DNA of 64,000 nucleotides from CAZDQL01 sp964507325 (lineage in GTDB: Bacteria; Planctomycetota; UBA1135; GCA-002686595), in contig CAZDQL010000017.1 in NCBI GenBank assembly GCA_964507325.1, forward strand, positions 23,057-87,056, given 5' to 3'. The position numbers and the translations under genes are program-made. The stretch's first letter is position 1. Each line of letters opens with the position of its first letter. A model generated the notes under the pieces. That model was not told the DNA's origin. It was given only the letters and a program-made list of their open reading frames with translations, and searched no databases. Shown in pieces: positions 1 to 17,035 of the stretch.

Positions 1-237
1 AGCGCCGTGCAGGAGTTCCGGGCCGGCAAGGTCGAGTTCCGCACCGACGCGGGGGGCAACGTGCACGCTCCGCTTGGCAAGCGCTCCTTCCCCACCGGCG
101 ACCTGCTGGCCAACTTCAGGGCCTTCATGGACCACCTGCTCTCGCTGCGGCCGGCTGCGGTGAAGGGCACCTACGTGCGCCGCGTCTCGGTGTCCACCAG
201 CATGGGCCCTGGCGCATACGTCAACTACGGAGCCTGA
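1..237 (+). CDS. rplA: 50S ribosomal protein L1, C-terminal part
   Basis: Only the last 78 codons are in the window; the reading frame is open from base 1. L1 binds 23S rRNA at the mobile L1 stalk beside the E site and in many bacteria represses its own operon. The visible part carries the family's C-terminal signature: a GKVEFR stretch, PAAVKGTYV and the closing MGPG motif. It stops two bases before rplJ, in the usual rplKAJL order. The GGAG near its end (229-232) is correctly spaced to serve as the rplJ ribosome-binding site. The identification is secure; the N-terminus is outside the window. Confidence 0.96.
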   Translation, partial: SAVQEFRAGKVEFRTDAGGNVHAPLGKRSFPTGDLLANFRAFMDHLLSLRPAAVKGTYVRRVSVSTSMGPGAYVNYGA

Positions 238-239
238 TC

Positions 240-770
240 ATGCCGAACCTCGTCAACCGGATGATCGTCCGCGAGTACACGGACGAGTTCAAGGACGCGA
301 CCGGCATGGTGCTGGTGGATCTCAAGGGGCTGTCCGTCGCCGAGTCCGAGCGCCTGCGCGATCTCCTGGCGGAGAAGGGAGTCTCCTTCCGCGTGCTGCG
401 CAACAAGCTGGCCCGTCGGGTACTGGCCGAGCGCGGCGTGGAGATCGACGCCGAGGTGATGACCGGCAACACGGCGCTGGCCTGGGGGAACGCCGAGGAC
501 GCCATCGCCGCCGCCAAGGTCTTCACCGACCCGGAGATCAAGAAGCTGCGCAAGGTGAAGATCAAGGCCGGTCTGCTCGAGGGAGAGACCCTCGGAGCTG
601 CCGACGCCCAGGGCTTGGCGGACGTCCCCGACCGCGACACCCTCAACGCCCAGCTCCTGGGCGTGATTTCCGGACCGGCGCGCTCCTTGGTGAGCCTGCT
701 GAACGCCGTACCCGCCAGCGTGGCCCGCGTCCTCCAGGCGCACGCCGATGCCGAGGGAGACGATCAGTAG
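240..770 (+). CDS. rplJ: 50S ribosomal protein L10
   Basis: 176 residues, close to the usual 165-180. L10 is the base of the ribosomal stalk: its N-terminal domain binds 23S rRNA and L11, and its C-terminal helix carries L7/L12 dimers. The N-terminus is the typical L10 opening, with RMIVREYTDEFK, then LVDLKGLSVAE and the VLRNKLARR segment. The start has a GGAG at 229-232, seven bases upstream, inside the end of rplA. The gene lies between rplA and rplL, so it is surely co-transcribed with them. In other bacteria L10 or the L10-L7/L12 complex represses this operon at an mRNA leader; no such site is evident here. Confidence 0.97.
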   Translation: MPNLVNRMIVREYTDEFKDATGMVLVDLKGLSVAESERLRDLLAEKGVSFRVLRNKLARRVLAERGVEIDAEVMTGNTALAWGNAEDAIAAAKVFTDPEIKKLRKVKIKAGLLEGETLGAADAQGLADVPDRDTLNAQLLGVISGPARSLVSLLNAVPASVARVLQAHADAEGDDQ

Positions 771-790
771 CCGCCCCCGATCCTCGACCG

Positions 791-810
791 CCCCGGGACC
801 AGGCCCGGGG
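791..810 (+). other. small GC hairpin between rplJ and rplL
   Basis: A perfect 7-bp inverted repeat, CCCCGGG and CCCGGGG, with a 6-base loop sits in the 79-base gap between rplJ and rplL. No T-run follows, so it is unlikely to stop transcription fully. It could slow or process the transcript and help set the higher output of L7/L12, which is present in several copies per ribosome. That role is inference. Confidence 0.35.
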
Positions 811-849
811 ACCGACCACCCCCCCCCATCTTCCAGGAGAGCCGAATAG

Positions 850-1257
850 ATGTCCGAAGAGACGACGACCATCGAGCTGGAGCCCGAGCTCCAGGAGATT
901 GCAGACAAGCTGGATGGGCTGACCCTCCTCCAGGCCTCGAAGCTGGTGAAGGCTCTCGAGGACAAGTGGGGCGTCAGCGCGGCGGCCCCCGCCGCGGTGG
1001 CCATGGCCCCCGCCGCTGGAGGAGCGGCCGAAGCCGAGGAGGAGAAGACCTCCTTCGACGTGATCCTCGAGGCTGCGGGCGACAAGAAGATCCAGGTCAT
1101 CAAGGAAGTGCGCGCCATCACCGGACTGGGCCTCAAGGAGGCCAAGGCCCTGGTCGACGCCGCCCCGGGGCCGGTGAAGGAGGGGGTCTCCCAGGAGGAG
1201 GCCGACACCCTCAAGGGACAGCTCGAAGGGGCTGGAGCCTCCGTCAAGATCGATTGA
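850..1257 (+). CDS. rplL: 50S ribosomal protein L7/L12
   Basis: 135 residues against about 120-130 in the family. The N-terminal dimerisation helix is followed by the Ala/Pro-rich hinge (about residues 45-65, AAAPAAVAMAPAAGG) and the C-terminal domain, with EEKTSFDVILEAAGDKKI, the VIKEVRAITGLGLKEAK helix that contacts elongation factors, and LVDAAP. It forms the multimeric stalk on L10 that recruits EF-G, EF-Tu, IF2 and release factors. The start is supported by AGGAGA at 835-840, nine bases upstream. It follows rplJ and precedes rpoBC, as in most bacteria. Confidence 0.97.
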   Translation: MSEETTTIELEPELQEIADKLDGLTLLQASKLVKALEDKWGVSAAAPAAVAMAPAAGGAAEAEEEKTSFDVILEAAGDKKIQVIKEVRAITGLGLKEAKALVDAAPGPVKEGVSQEEADTLKGQLEGAGASVKID

Positions 1258-1653
1258 TCGGGATTCCTCGCGGTTTAGCGCTTGGAATCTCGCCACCGAT
1301 CGTGGATCCTGCGACCTGTCGCCCGTGCGGCAGGTCTAGGAGTTTGCAAATATCCGGGTCGTCGCCGTCCCGGCGGGTGGGCGGCGGCCGGGAATGTCGT
1401 GGTAGCAGGAGCGAAGCGTGGGAGGTCCCCACGTCCGCGCCGTAAGTCGAGTGGGGCGTCGACCGATGCAGTGGGGAGCCGAGTCATGAAGGTCCTCGCG
1501 CCCGGTATCCGGGCGCAGGGCGTCTGGCCCGCAGCTCCACGACTCGGTCCCGCCCCCGCAGAGCTCGCGGGGTCACCGGCCCCGACCATCTCCCTTCCGA
1601 CCGTACGTCGGGCCCCAGCACGTTGACGGGGCAGGCGTAGTCAGAGAGCACAG
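1258..1653 (+). promoter_or_regulatory. 396-base rplL-rpoB spacer with three hairpins
   Basis: No gene is visible. Three inverted repeats stand out: a 9-bp stem (one G-U pair) at 1314-1335, a 6-bp stem at 1417-1433 and a perfect 8-bp stem, GCGCCCGG/CCGGGCGC with a TAT loop, at 1498-1516. None has a T-run, so they look more like attenuation or RNase processing sites than full terminators. In E. coli the same spacer holds an attenuator and an RNase III site that separate ribosomal protein from polymerase expression. A weak TTGGAA-N17-GATCCT match at 1282-1310 could be an internal promoter. The rpoB start has only a poor AGAGAG (1643-1648) as ribosome-binding site. Confidence 0.45.
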
Positions 1654-5391
<3,738 letters not shown>

Positions 5392-5403
5392 GGGGCGATC
5401 GCC

Positions 5404-9810
<4,407 letters not shown>

Positions 9811-9864
9811 CCTGCGGCCCAAGCCTCTCCCGCCGTCGCGACGGGAGACAATGCGGCTCCGGGG

Positions 9865-9892
9865 TTGACCCCACTCGACGCCCCCCTAGAAT
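9865..9892 (+). promoter_or_regulatory. sigma-70-type promoter of rpsL-rpsG
   Basis: TTGACC (9865-9870) and TAGAAT (9887-9892) are separated by 16 bases, a near-consensus vegetative promoter in a 176-base gap after rpoC. Transcription would start near 9899 and give a leader of about 88 bases before rpsL. The same TTGACC hexamer occurs in the S10 operon promoter at 13554. Confidence 0.75.
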
Positions 9893-9986
9893 CCTCCCCC
9901 TGCGAATCCGCCCCGCCTCCCGCTGGAGGGCCGTCCGGGCTGGTTCCAGCGACCGGCCCCGCCCACCGGTCCCGACCGTATCGATC

Positions 9987-10358
9987 ATGCCGACCATCAA
10001 CCAACTCGTCCGCAAGGGGCGCAAGACACCCTTCAAGCGGTCGCAGTCGCCCGTCCTGGACTCCTGCCCCCAGAAGCGTGGGGTGTGCCTCCAGGTGAAG
10101 ACCCAGACGCCCAAGAAGCCCAACTCCGCCCTGCGCAAGATCGCACGCGTGCGTCTCTCCAACGGCAAGGAGACCACGGCCTACATCCCGGGCGAGGGCC
10201 ACAACCTCCAGGAGCACTCGGTGGTCCTGATCCGCGGCGGCCGCGTGCGGGACCTGCCCGGCGTGCGCTACCACATCATCCGCGGCACCCTCGACACCGC
10301 CGGAGTCGATGGCCGCCACCAGGGCCGCTCCAAGTACGGCACGAAACGTCCCAAGTAG
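9987..10358 (+). CDS. rpsL: 30S ribosomal protein S12
   Basis: 123 residues, the family length; the start at MPTINQLVRKGR aligns with the E. coli N-terminus, and open reading frame upstream of it is not part of the protein. S12 sits at the decoding centre. TPKKPNSALRK (with K43) and EGHNLQEHSVVLIRGGRV are conserved. Residue 88 is Arg (codon CGG, 10248-10250) where E. coli and most bacteria have Lys; Lys-to-Arg here is a known streptomycin-resistance substitution. D89, the residue methylthiolated by RimO in E. coli, is present. The gene is first in a two-gene unit with rpsG. Confidence 0.98.
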   Translation: MPTINQLVRKGRKTPFKRSQSPVLDSCPQKRGVCLQVKTQTPKKPNSALRKIARVRLSNGKETTAYIPGEGHNLQEHSVVLIRGGRVRDLPGVRYHIIRGTLDTAGVDGRHQGRSKYGTKRPK

Positions 10359-10378
10359 TCGGGCAGCACCGGATTCCC

Positions 10379-10852
10379 ATGCCGCGCAACTTCAAGTCGA
10401 CCGCCCAGCTCATCAAGCCGGACCCCAAGTTCGGTTCGATGCTGGCCGCCAAGATCATCAACCAGCTGATGCTGGACGGCAAGAAGAGCGTCGCCCAGCA
10501 GATCTTCTACGACGCTCTCGACATCGCCTCCAAGAAGATCGAGGCGGAGGACCAGATCGAGATCTTCACCAAGGCGGTCGAGAACGCCCGCCCCATGGTC
10601 GAGGTGCGCAGCAAGCGGGTCGGCGGTGCCAACTACCAGGTCCCCCGGGAGGTCAAGCGCACCCGCCAACAGAGTCTGGCCGTGCGTTGGCTGGTGGGCT
10701 TCGCCCGCAAGAAGAAGGGCAAGCCGATGGCCCTGCGCCTGGCGGAGGAGCTGGTCGACGCCTACAACGGCACCGGTCAGGCGGTGAACTGGCGCGAGAA
10801 CATCCACAAGATGGCGGAGGCCAACAAGGCCTACGCGCACTACGCTCGCTGA
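10379..10852 (+). CDS. rpsG: 30S ribosomal protein S7
   Basis: 157 residues, typical for S7. Starts at MPRNFKSTAQLIKPDPKFGS, 20 bases after rpsL; a longer in-frame reading upstream is a shadow of rpsL. S7 nucleates assembly of the 30S head and contacts the E-site tRNA. Conserved segments include INQLMLDGKKSVAQQIFYDA, ARPMVEVRSKRVGGANYQVP and KPMALRLAEELVDAYN. Only a weak GGAT (10371-10374) precedes the start, so coupling to rpsL translation is likely. The stop codon lies inside an 18-bp tandem duplication, and a strong terminator follows 55 bases later. Confidence 0.97.
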   Translation: MPRNFKSTAQLIKPDPKFGSMLAAKIINQLMLDGKKSVAQQIFYDALDIASKKIEAEDQIEIFTKAVENARPMVEVRSKRVGGANYQVPREVKRTRQQSLAVRWLVGFARKKKGKPMALRLAEELVDAYNGTGQAVNWRENIHKMAEANKAYAHYAR

Positions 10853-10879
10853 TCGGGCGGGGCTCGCTGATCGGGCGGG
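10844..10879 (+). repeat. 18-bp perfect tandem duplication over the rpsG stop
   Basis: GCTCGCTGATCGGGCGGG occurs at 10844-10861 and again at 10862-10879 without a mismatch. The first copy contains the last codons and stop of rpsG; the second carries a duplicate stop. It looks like a recent slippage duplication with no effect on the protein. Confidence 0.9.
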
Positions 10880-10907
10880 GCGCGCCCGTCCCGGACCGCT
10901 GTCCACC

Positions 10908-10940
10908 GACGCCGCCCACCGGGCGGCGTCGTTCGTTTCT
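10908..10940 (+). terminator. intrinsic terminator of rpsL-rpsG
   Basis: A perfect 10-bp stem GACGCCGCCC/GGGCGGCGTC with a 3-base loop (ACC) is followed by GTTCGTTTCT. It is among the strongest terminators in the window. It separates rpsL-rpsG from the next gene, whose start codon comes only four bases after the T-rich tail. Confidence 0.85.
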
Positions 10941-10943
10941 GCG

Positions 10944-11405
10944 ATGACCTGGCCCGATCCCGAAATCCTGATCCTGCGCGATCCGCGCGAGTCGGTGCGC
11001 CGCTGCTCCCTGACACCCCTGCGCGGTTCGCCGGGGATTCGCTTCGTGAATTGGCGCCCCGACCGTCGGCTCGACGCCGCCGGCCGGGTCCTGCTCACCC
11101 CCGACGGAGAGGAGCTCACCCGCGCCGACGCCGGCGGCGGCCTGCTCCTGATCGACTGCTCCTGGCGCCGCGTGTCCACCCTGCGGGCCGCGATCGACGG
11201 CGAGCCGCGCCCACGCCGCCTGCCCCCCCTGGTCAGCGCCTACCCCCGCCGCTCGCGGGACTTCGTCGATCCCGCCCAGGGCCTCGCTTCGGTGGAAGCG
11301 CTCTTCGCGGCACTGGCGATCCTCGGCCGTCCACGCCCCGCTCTGCTCGAGGGCTACCACTGGGCGCAGGAGTTCCTCGCCGCCAATCCCGAGCTCGTGT
11401 CCTGA
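10944..11405 (+). CDS. Tsr3-like rRNA aminocarboxypropyltransferase homologue
   Basis: 153 residues. Tsr3 of eukaryotes and archaea transfers the aminocarboxypropyl group of SAM to a modified uridine in helix 31 of the small-subunit rRNA, near the P site. The match covers the whole protein: an N-terminal DPRESVRRCS corresponding to the archaeal DDPKRCT segment, VLLTPDGEELTRAD matching the 'LdPfae..ls..D' stretch, LLLIDCSWRR matching the hallmark DCSW, then RLPPLVSAYP, GLASVEALFAALAILG and YHWAQEFLAANPEL, which parallel LP.LvAANPVNYG, LScvEALaAaLyIlG and F.WGh.FLelN. It sits in the str operon between rpsG and an EF-G gene, which supports a ribosome role. No Shine-Dalgarno sequence is present. 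Family assignment is fairly firm; the substrate in a bacterium is unknown, since position 966 is normally a methylated G. Confidence 0.8.
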   Translation: MTWPDPEILILRDPRESVRRCSLTPLRGSPGIRFVNWRPDRRLDAAGRVLLTPDGEELTRADAGGGLLLIDCSWRRVSTLRAAIDGEPRPRRLPPLVSAYPRRSRDFVDPAQGLASVEALFAALAILGRPRPALLEGYHWAQEFLAANPELVS

Positions 11406-11439
11406 TTCGGTAGCAGGCGCTTGCGGCTCGTGGACCCGC

Positions 11440-11445
11440 TATCAT
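11440..11445 (+). promoter_or_regulatory. -10-like TATCAT just before fusA
   Basis: TATCAT ends seven bases before the fusA start codon, so a transcript from it would begin at or next to the ATG. There is no Shine-Dalgarno sequence and no convincing -35 box at 16-18 bp. Similar boxes precede argF, dnaX, truA, rng and the GspC-like gene. Confidence 0.4.
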
Positions 11446-11452
11446 CTCCGGG

Positions 11453-13495
<2,043 letters not shown>

Positions 13496-13553
13496 CCCGT
13501 CTGCCCGGCCCGCAGCGGCCGGGGATTTCCTTCTCGTTTGTGGGTCGGATCGG

Positions 13554-13582
13554 TTGACCCCCCCTAGGGCAACCGCTATCGT
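13554..13582 (+). promoter_or_regulatory. sigma-70-type promoter of the S10 superoperon
   Basis: TTGACC (13554-13559) and TATCGT (13577-13582) with exact 17-bp spacing. The start would lie near 13589, giving a leader of about 155 bases before rpsJ. It is the main promoter visible for the 27-gene block that follows. Confidence 0.75.
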
Positions 13583-13612
13583 GCTCCGCCCTTCGAGCCG
13601 CGGAGTGCCGTT

Positions 13613-13637
13613 CCTGGGATCCGGAAGGGGTCCCGGG
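13613..13637 (+). promoter_or_regulatory. leader hairpin upstream of rpsJ
   Basis: Ten base pairs, CCTGGGATCC with GGGTCCCGGG (two G-U pairs), close a 5-base loop GGAAG early in the rpsJ leader. A second GC palindrome, CCGCCCC/GGGGCGG, lies at 13699-13712. In E. coli the S10 leader binds L4 for feedback control; whether these hairpins do so here is not known. Confidence 0.4.
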
Positions 13638-13744
13638 CGGGCTTTCGTCGCAGGGATTCCAGCAACGCAAGCGGCGGTTCTCGCTCCCGGATCGTTCCCG
13701 CCCCGGGGCGGTCCGCCAGGGGAAGCCGCGCCCAGACCTCACGC

Positions 13745-14050
<306 letters not shown>

Positions 14051-14130
14051 CGGTCGAGAGCGACGCCGGAGCGCCCCCCCGAGTGGGGCAGGGTGACGGG
14101 CGTCGTCGGGTTCCCACCGCTATCCCATCC

Positions 14131-14165
14131 GCCGCTCTCCCCGGAGTTCCGCGGCTTTCTTTCCC
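14131..14165 (+). terminator. terminator-like hairpin between rpsJ and rplC
   Basis: GCCGC (14131-14135) pairs with GCGGC (14151-14155) around an inner CTCC/GGAG stem, followed directly by TTTCTTTCCC. This has the shape of an intrinsic terminator or attenuator inside the S10 operon. No convincing promoter lies between it and rplC, so read-through or a regulated switch is needed to transcribe the remaining genes. Confidence 0.55.
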
Positions 14166-14295
14166 AGCGACCGGTTTCCTGTCGACCGAGGCGAGCTTCG
14201 TCCGGTCGCCTCCCCGCCGCGTGGCCAGGCGTCGGGCCGTCCCTACCCGGGGCCGGCCTCTGGTCGAACCGGCACCATCGACTCACTCGAGGATC

Positions 14296-14946
14296 ATGAC
14301 GCTGATTCTAGGGCGCAAAAAAGGCATGACCCAGCTGTTCGCCGAGGACGGCTCGGTCCAGGGCTGCACCGTCGTGCAGGCTGGACCGTGCGTGGTCATG
14401 CAGATCCGCACACAGGAAAAGGACGGCTACGACGCCGTCCAGCTCGGCTTCGAGGACATCCCCGACCGCCGCTCCAAGAAGCCGCAGCGCGCCGCCGCTT
14501 CCAAGAACGGCATCGCCCCCAAGCGCTTCCTACGCGAGGAGCGCCTGGCGGCTCCCGCCGATTTCTCGGTGGGGGATACCGTCACTGCCAACGCCTTCGA
14601 GGTGGGGGACGTGGTCGACGTGATCGGGACCACCAAGGGGCGCGGCTTCGCCGGCACCATCAAGCGCCACGGCTTCCACCGCGGCCCCAAGACCCACGGC
14701 AGCATGAACTACCGCCGCCCCGGGTCGATCGGCTGCTCCGCCTACCCGGGCAAGGTGGTCAAGGGCAAGCGCATGGCCGGGCACTACGGAGCCAAGCGCC
14801 ACACCAGCAAGAACCTCCAGATCCTGCGCGTCGACAGCGAGCGGGGACTGCTCTTCGTCCAGGGGGGGCTGCCGGGACCGAACGGCGGCTTCGTGCAGAT
14901 CCGCAGCGCCAAGACCGGCGTCAAGAAGGTCAAGAAGGGCGGCTGA
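14296..14946 (+). CDS. rplC: 50S ribosomal protein L3
   Basis: 216 residues, matching family length when started at MTLILGRKKGMTQLF; the open frame upstream is not L3-like. L3 is an early assembly protein that reaches toward the peptidyl transferase centre. TTKGRGFAGTIKRHGF, GPKTHGSMNYRRPGSIG and the MAGHYGAKR loop are the family's conserved core. The nearest purine run, GAGGA at 14289-14293, is only two bases from the ATG, too close for efficient use. The rplD start follows one base after its stop. Confidence 0.97.
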   Translation: MTLILGRKKGMTQLFAEDGSVQGCTVVQAGPCVVMQIRTQEKDGYDAVQLGFEDIPDRRSKKPQRAAASKNGIAPKRFLREERLAAPADFSVGDTVTANAFEVGDVVDVIGTTKGRGFAGTIKRHGFHRGPKTHGSMNYRRPGSIGCSAYPGKVVKGKRMAGHYGAKRHTSKNLQILRVDSERGLLFVQGGLPGPNGGFVQIRSAKTGVKKVKKGG

Positions 14947-14947
14947 G

Positions 14948-15592
14948 ATGCAGGTCAAGAGCTACAAGGCCGGGAACGTCGGCCTGATCGACTTCGACGA
15001 GAGCTCCTTCGGCGGCAAGGTCCTCTACCGCACGCTGAAGGACGCGGTGGTGATGCACCAGGCCAACCAGCGCCAGGGCACCGTCAAGACCAAGGGGCGC
15101 AGCGAGGTTGCGGGCACCAACAAGAAGCCCTACCGCCAGAAGCACACCGGCCGCGCCCGCGCCGGCGACCGCAAGTCCCCGATCTGGCGCGGGGGCGGCA
15201 TCGTCTTCGGGCCCCGGCCCCGGGACTACGGCTACCACATGCCCTCCAAGGCCCGGCGGGTGGCCCTGCGCAGCGCCCTGGCGGGCAAGCTGGCGGACGA
15301 CGAGGTCGTGATCGCCGATCTGGGGGAGTTCCCCAAGCCGTCCGCCAAGGCGGCGCGCAAGGTGCTGGCCGACCTGGGCTCCCCGCGCCGCGCCTGCGTG
15401 GTGGTGGCCGAGCGCAGCGACAGCCTGTGGAAGTCCTTCCGCAACTTCCCCCTGGTGAACGTCCGCACCGCGTCCGAGCTGTGCGCCTTCGACGTGGTCA
15501 ACGGGGGGTTGATCATCGCCGAGCGCGCCGCGCTCGACCACCTCGTGGAGCGGGTCGGCCTCAACGTCGCTACCGACGGAGGCGAGCAATGA
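14948..15592 (+). CDS. rplD: 50S ribosomal protein L4
   Basis: 214 residues. L4 lines the peptide exit tunnel; in E. coli it also represses the S10 operon. The long-loop region is clear: GTVKTKGRSEV, then PYRQKHTGRARAGD and the GGGIVFGPRPRDYGY stretch, with the C-terminal FPLVNVRTASELCAFDVV. The start is one base after the rplC stop and its stop overlaps the rplW start, so translation of L3, L4 and L23 is probably coupled. Confidence 0.97.
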   Translation: MQVKSYKAGNVGLIDFDESSFGGKVLYRTLKDAVVMHQANQRQGTVKTKGRSEVAGTNKKPYRQKHTGRARAGDRKSPIWRGGGIVFGPRPRDYGYHMPSKARRVALRSALAGKLADDEVVIADLGEFPKPSAKAARKVLADLGSPRRACVVVAERSDSLWKSFRNFPLVNVRTASELCAFDVVNGGLIIAERAALDHLVERVGLNVATDGGEQ

Positions 15593-15879
15593 GCAGCATC
15601 GATCGCATGTACCGCTTGGTGGCCAAGCCGATCGTCACCGAGAAGGGCAGCAACGACCAGGCGGACCGCAACGCCTACCACTTCCGGGTGCCGCGCGACG
15701 CCAACAAGGTCGAGATCCGCCAGGCGGTGGAGAAGGTCTTTGGTGTGAAGGTGGAGAGCGTCAACACCCTGCGCGTGAGCGGCAAGTCGCGCCGTCGCGG
15801 TTGGGTCGCGGGCCGTCGTCCAGATTGGAAGAAGGCCATGGTCGTTCTCGAGGAGGGAAGCACGATCGACGTCGTCTAG
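15589..15879 (+). CDS. rplW: 50S ribosomal protein L23
   Basis: 96 residues, typical. L23 sits at the exit of the peptide tunnel and docks SRP, trigger factor and SecY, all relevant to the export genes in this window. KPIVTEKGSN at the N-terminus and YHFRVPRDANKVEIRQAVEKVFGVKVESVNT-like spacing of the family are present (KVEIRQAVEKVFGVKV). The ATG overlaps the rplD stop by four bases (ATGA). Confidence 0.96.
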   Translation: MSSIDRMYRLVAKPIVTEKGSNDQADRNAYHFRVPRDANKVEIRQAVEKVFGVKVESVNTLRVSGKSRRRGWVAGRRPDWKKAMVVLEEGSTIDVV

Positions 15880-15901
15880 GCGACGAACTCGAGCCAGCAC
15901 C

Positions 15902-16735
15902 ATGGGTATCAAGAAATACAATCCGACCTCTCCGGGACGCCGCCACGGCAGCGTCCTCGAGTACACGGAGATCACGCGCTCCAAGCCCGAGAAGTCGCTC
16001 TTGCGGCCCCTCAAGCGCACCGGCGGGCGCAACAACCACGGGCGCATCACGAGTCGCTTCCGGGGGGGCGGCAACAAGCGCATGTACCGCGTGATCGACT
16101 TCAAGCGCAACAAGGACGGCGTGCCGGCCAAGGTCGCTTCGATCGAGTACGACCCCAACCGCAGTTGCTTCATAGCCCTCCTGCACTACGCCGATGGGGA
16201 CAAGCGCTACATCCTCTGCCCCCTGGGGGTCGCGGTCGGCCAGACGATCCTCTCCGGCCCCGAAGCGGAGCCCACTCCCGGCAACGCGCTGCGCCTGATG
16301 CACATCCCCACCGGGGTGCAGATCCACAACGTCGAGCTGAAGGAAGGTCGCGGAGGGCAGCTCTGCCGCTCGGCCGGGACCGCCGCCCAGTTGCAGGCCA
16401 AGGAGGGCAACTACGCGGTCGTGCTGCTCCCCTCGGGTGAGTTGCGGCGCATCCACGTCCGCTGCCGCGCGACGATCGGGCGGCTCGGCAACACCGACCA
16501 CCAGAACGTGAAGCTCGGCAAGGCGGGTCGGCGGCGTCACCTCGGGCGCCGGCCGCACGTGCGCGGAACGGCGATGAACCCCATCGACCACCCCCTGGGG
16601 GGTGGTGAGGGCCGCACCACGGGAGGACGCCACCCCTGCTCGCCGACCGGCGTTCTGGCCAAGGGTGGCCGCACGCGCCGCAGGAAGCACCCGACCGATC
16701 GTTTCATCATTCGCAGACGCAAGAAGCGGAGGTAG
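15902..16735 (+). CDS. rplB: 50S ribosomal protein L2
   Basis: 277 residues, the usual length. L2 supports the peptidyl transferase centre and subunit association. The N-terminal KKYNPTSPGRRH and GGRNNHGRITSRFRGGG are conserved, as is the C-terminal GTAMNPIDHPLGGGEGR, whose histidine corresponds to the essential His229 of E. coli L2. It follows rplW by 22 bases and precedes rpsS by 8, in standard order. Confidence 0.97.
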   Translation: MGIKKYNPTSPGRRHGSVLEYTEITRSKPEKSLLRPLKRTGGRNNHGRITSRFRGGGNKRMYRVIDFKRNKDGVPAKVASIEYDPNRSCFIALLHYADGDKRYILCPLGVAVGQTILSGPEAEPTPGNALRLMHIPTGVQIHNVELKEGRGGQLCRSAGTAAQLQAKEGNYAVVLLPSGELRRIHVRCRATIGRLGNTDHQNVKLGKAGRRRHLGRRPHVRGTAMNPIDHPLGGGEGRTTGGRHPCSPTGVLAKGGRTRRRKHPTDRFIIRRRKKRR

Positions 16736-16743
16736 GAGGACCC

Positions 16744-17025
16744 ATGTCACGCAGCACCAAGAAGGGGCCCTACGTCGACCCCAAGCTGGCCGCCAAGGTA
16801 GACGCGCAGAACGAGTCCGGGAGCCGCGCACCGATCCAGACCTGGGCGCGGGCCTGCACCATCCCTCCCGACTTCATCGGGCACACCTTCATGGTCCACA
16901 ACGGCCTGAAGCACCTGAAGGTCTACGTCACCGAGGACATGGTCGGGCACAAGCTGGGTGAGTTCGCCCCGACCCGCGTGTTCCGCGGCCACACCAACAA
17001 GAAGGAAGGTCAGCGCAAGCGCTGA
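16744..17025 (+). CDS. rpsS: 30S ribosomal protein S19
   Basis: 93 residues, standard. S19 binds the head of 16S rRNA and contacts S13 and the A-site finger. SRSTKKGPYVDPKL, TWARACTIPPDFIGHTF and EFAPTRVFRGH match the family. GGAGG (16736-16740) is close to the ATG. It overlaps nothing; rplV starts at a GTG 10 bases later. Confidence 0.97.
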   Translation: MSRSTKKGPYVDPKLAAKVDAQNESGSRAPIQTWARACTIPPDFIGHTFMVHNGLKHLKVYVTEDMVGHKLGEFAPTRVFRGHTNKKEGQRKR

Positions 17026-17035
17026 CGGAGTCGCA

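Noticed and set aside
791..810. rplJ-rplL hairpin as a terminator
   Set aside because: The stem is short and no T-run follows; rplL needs transcription through it.
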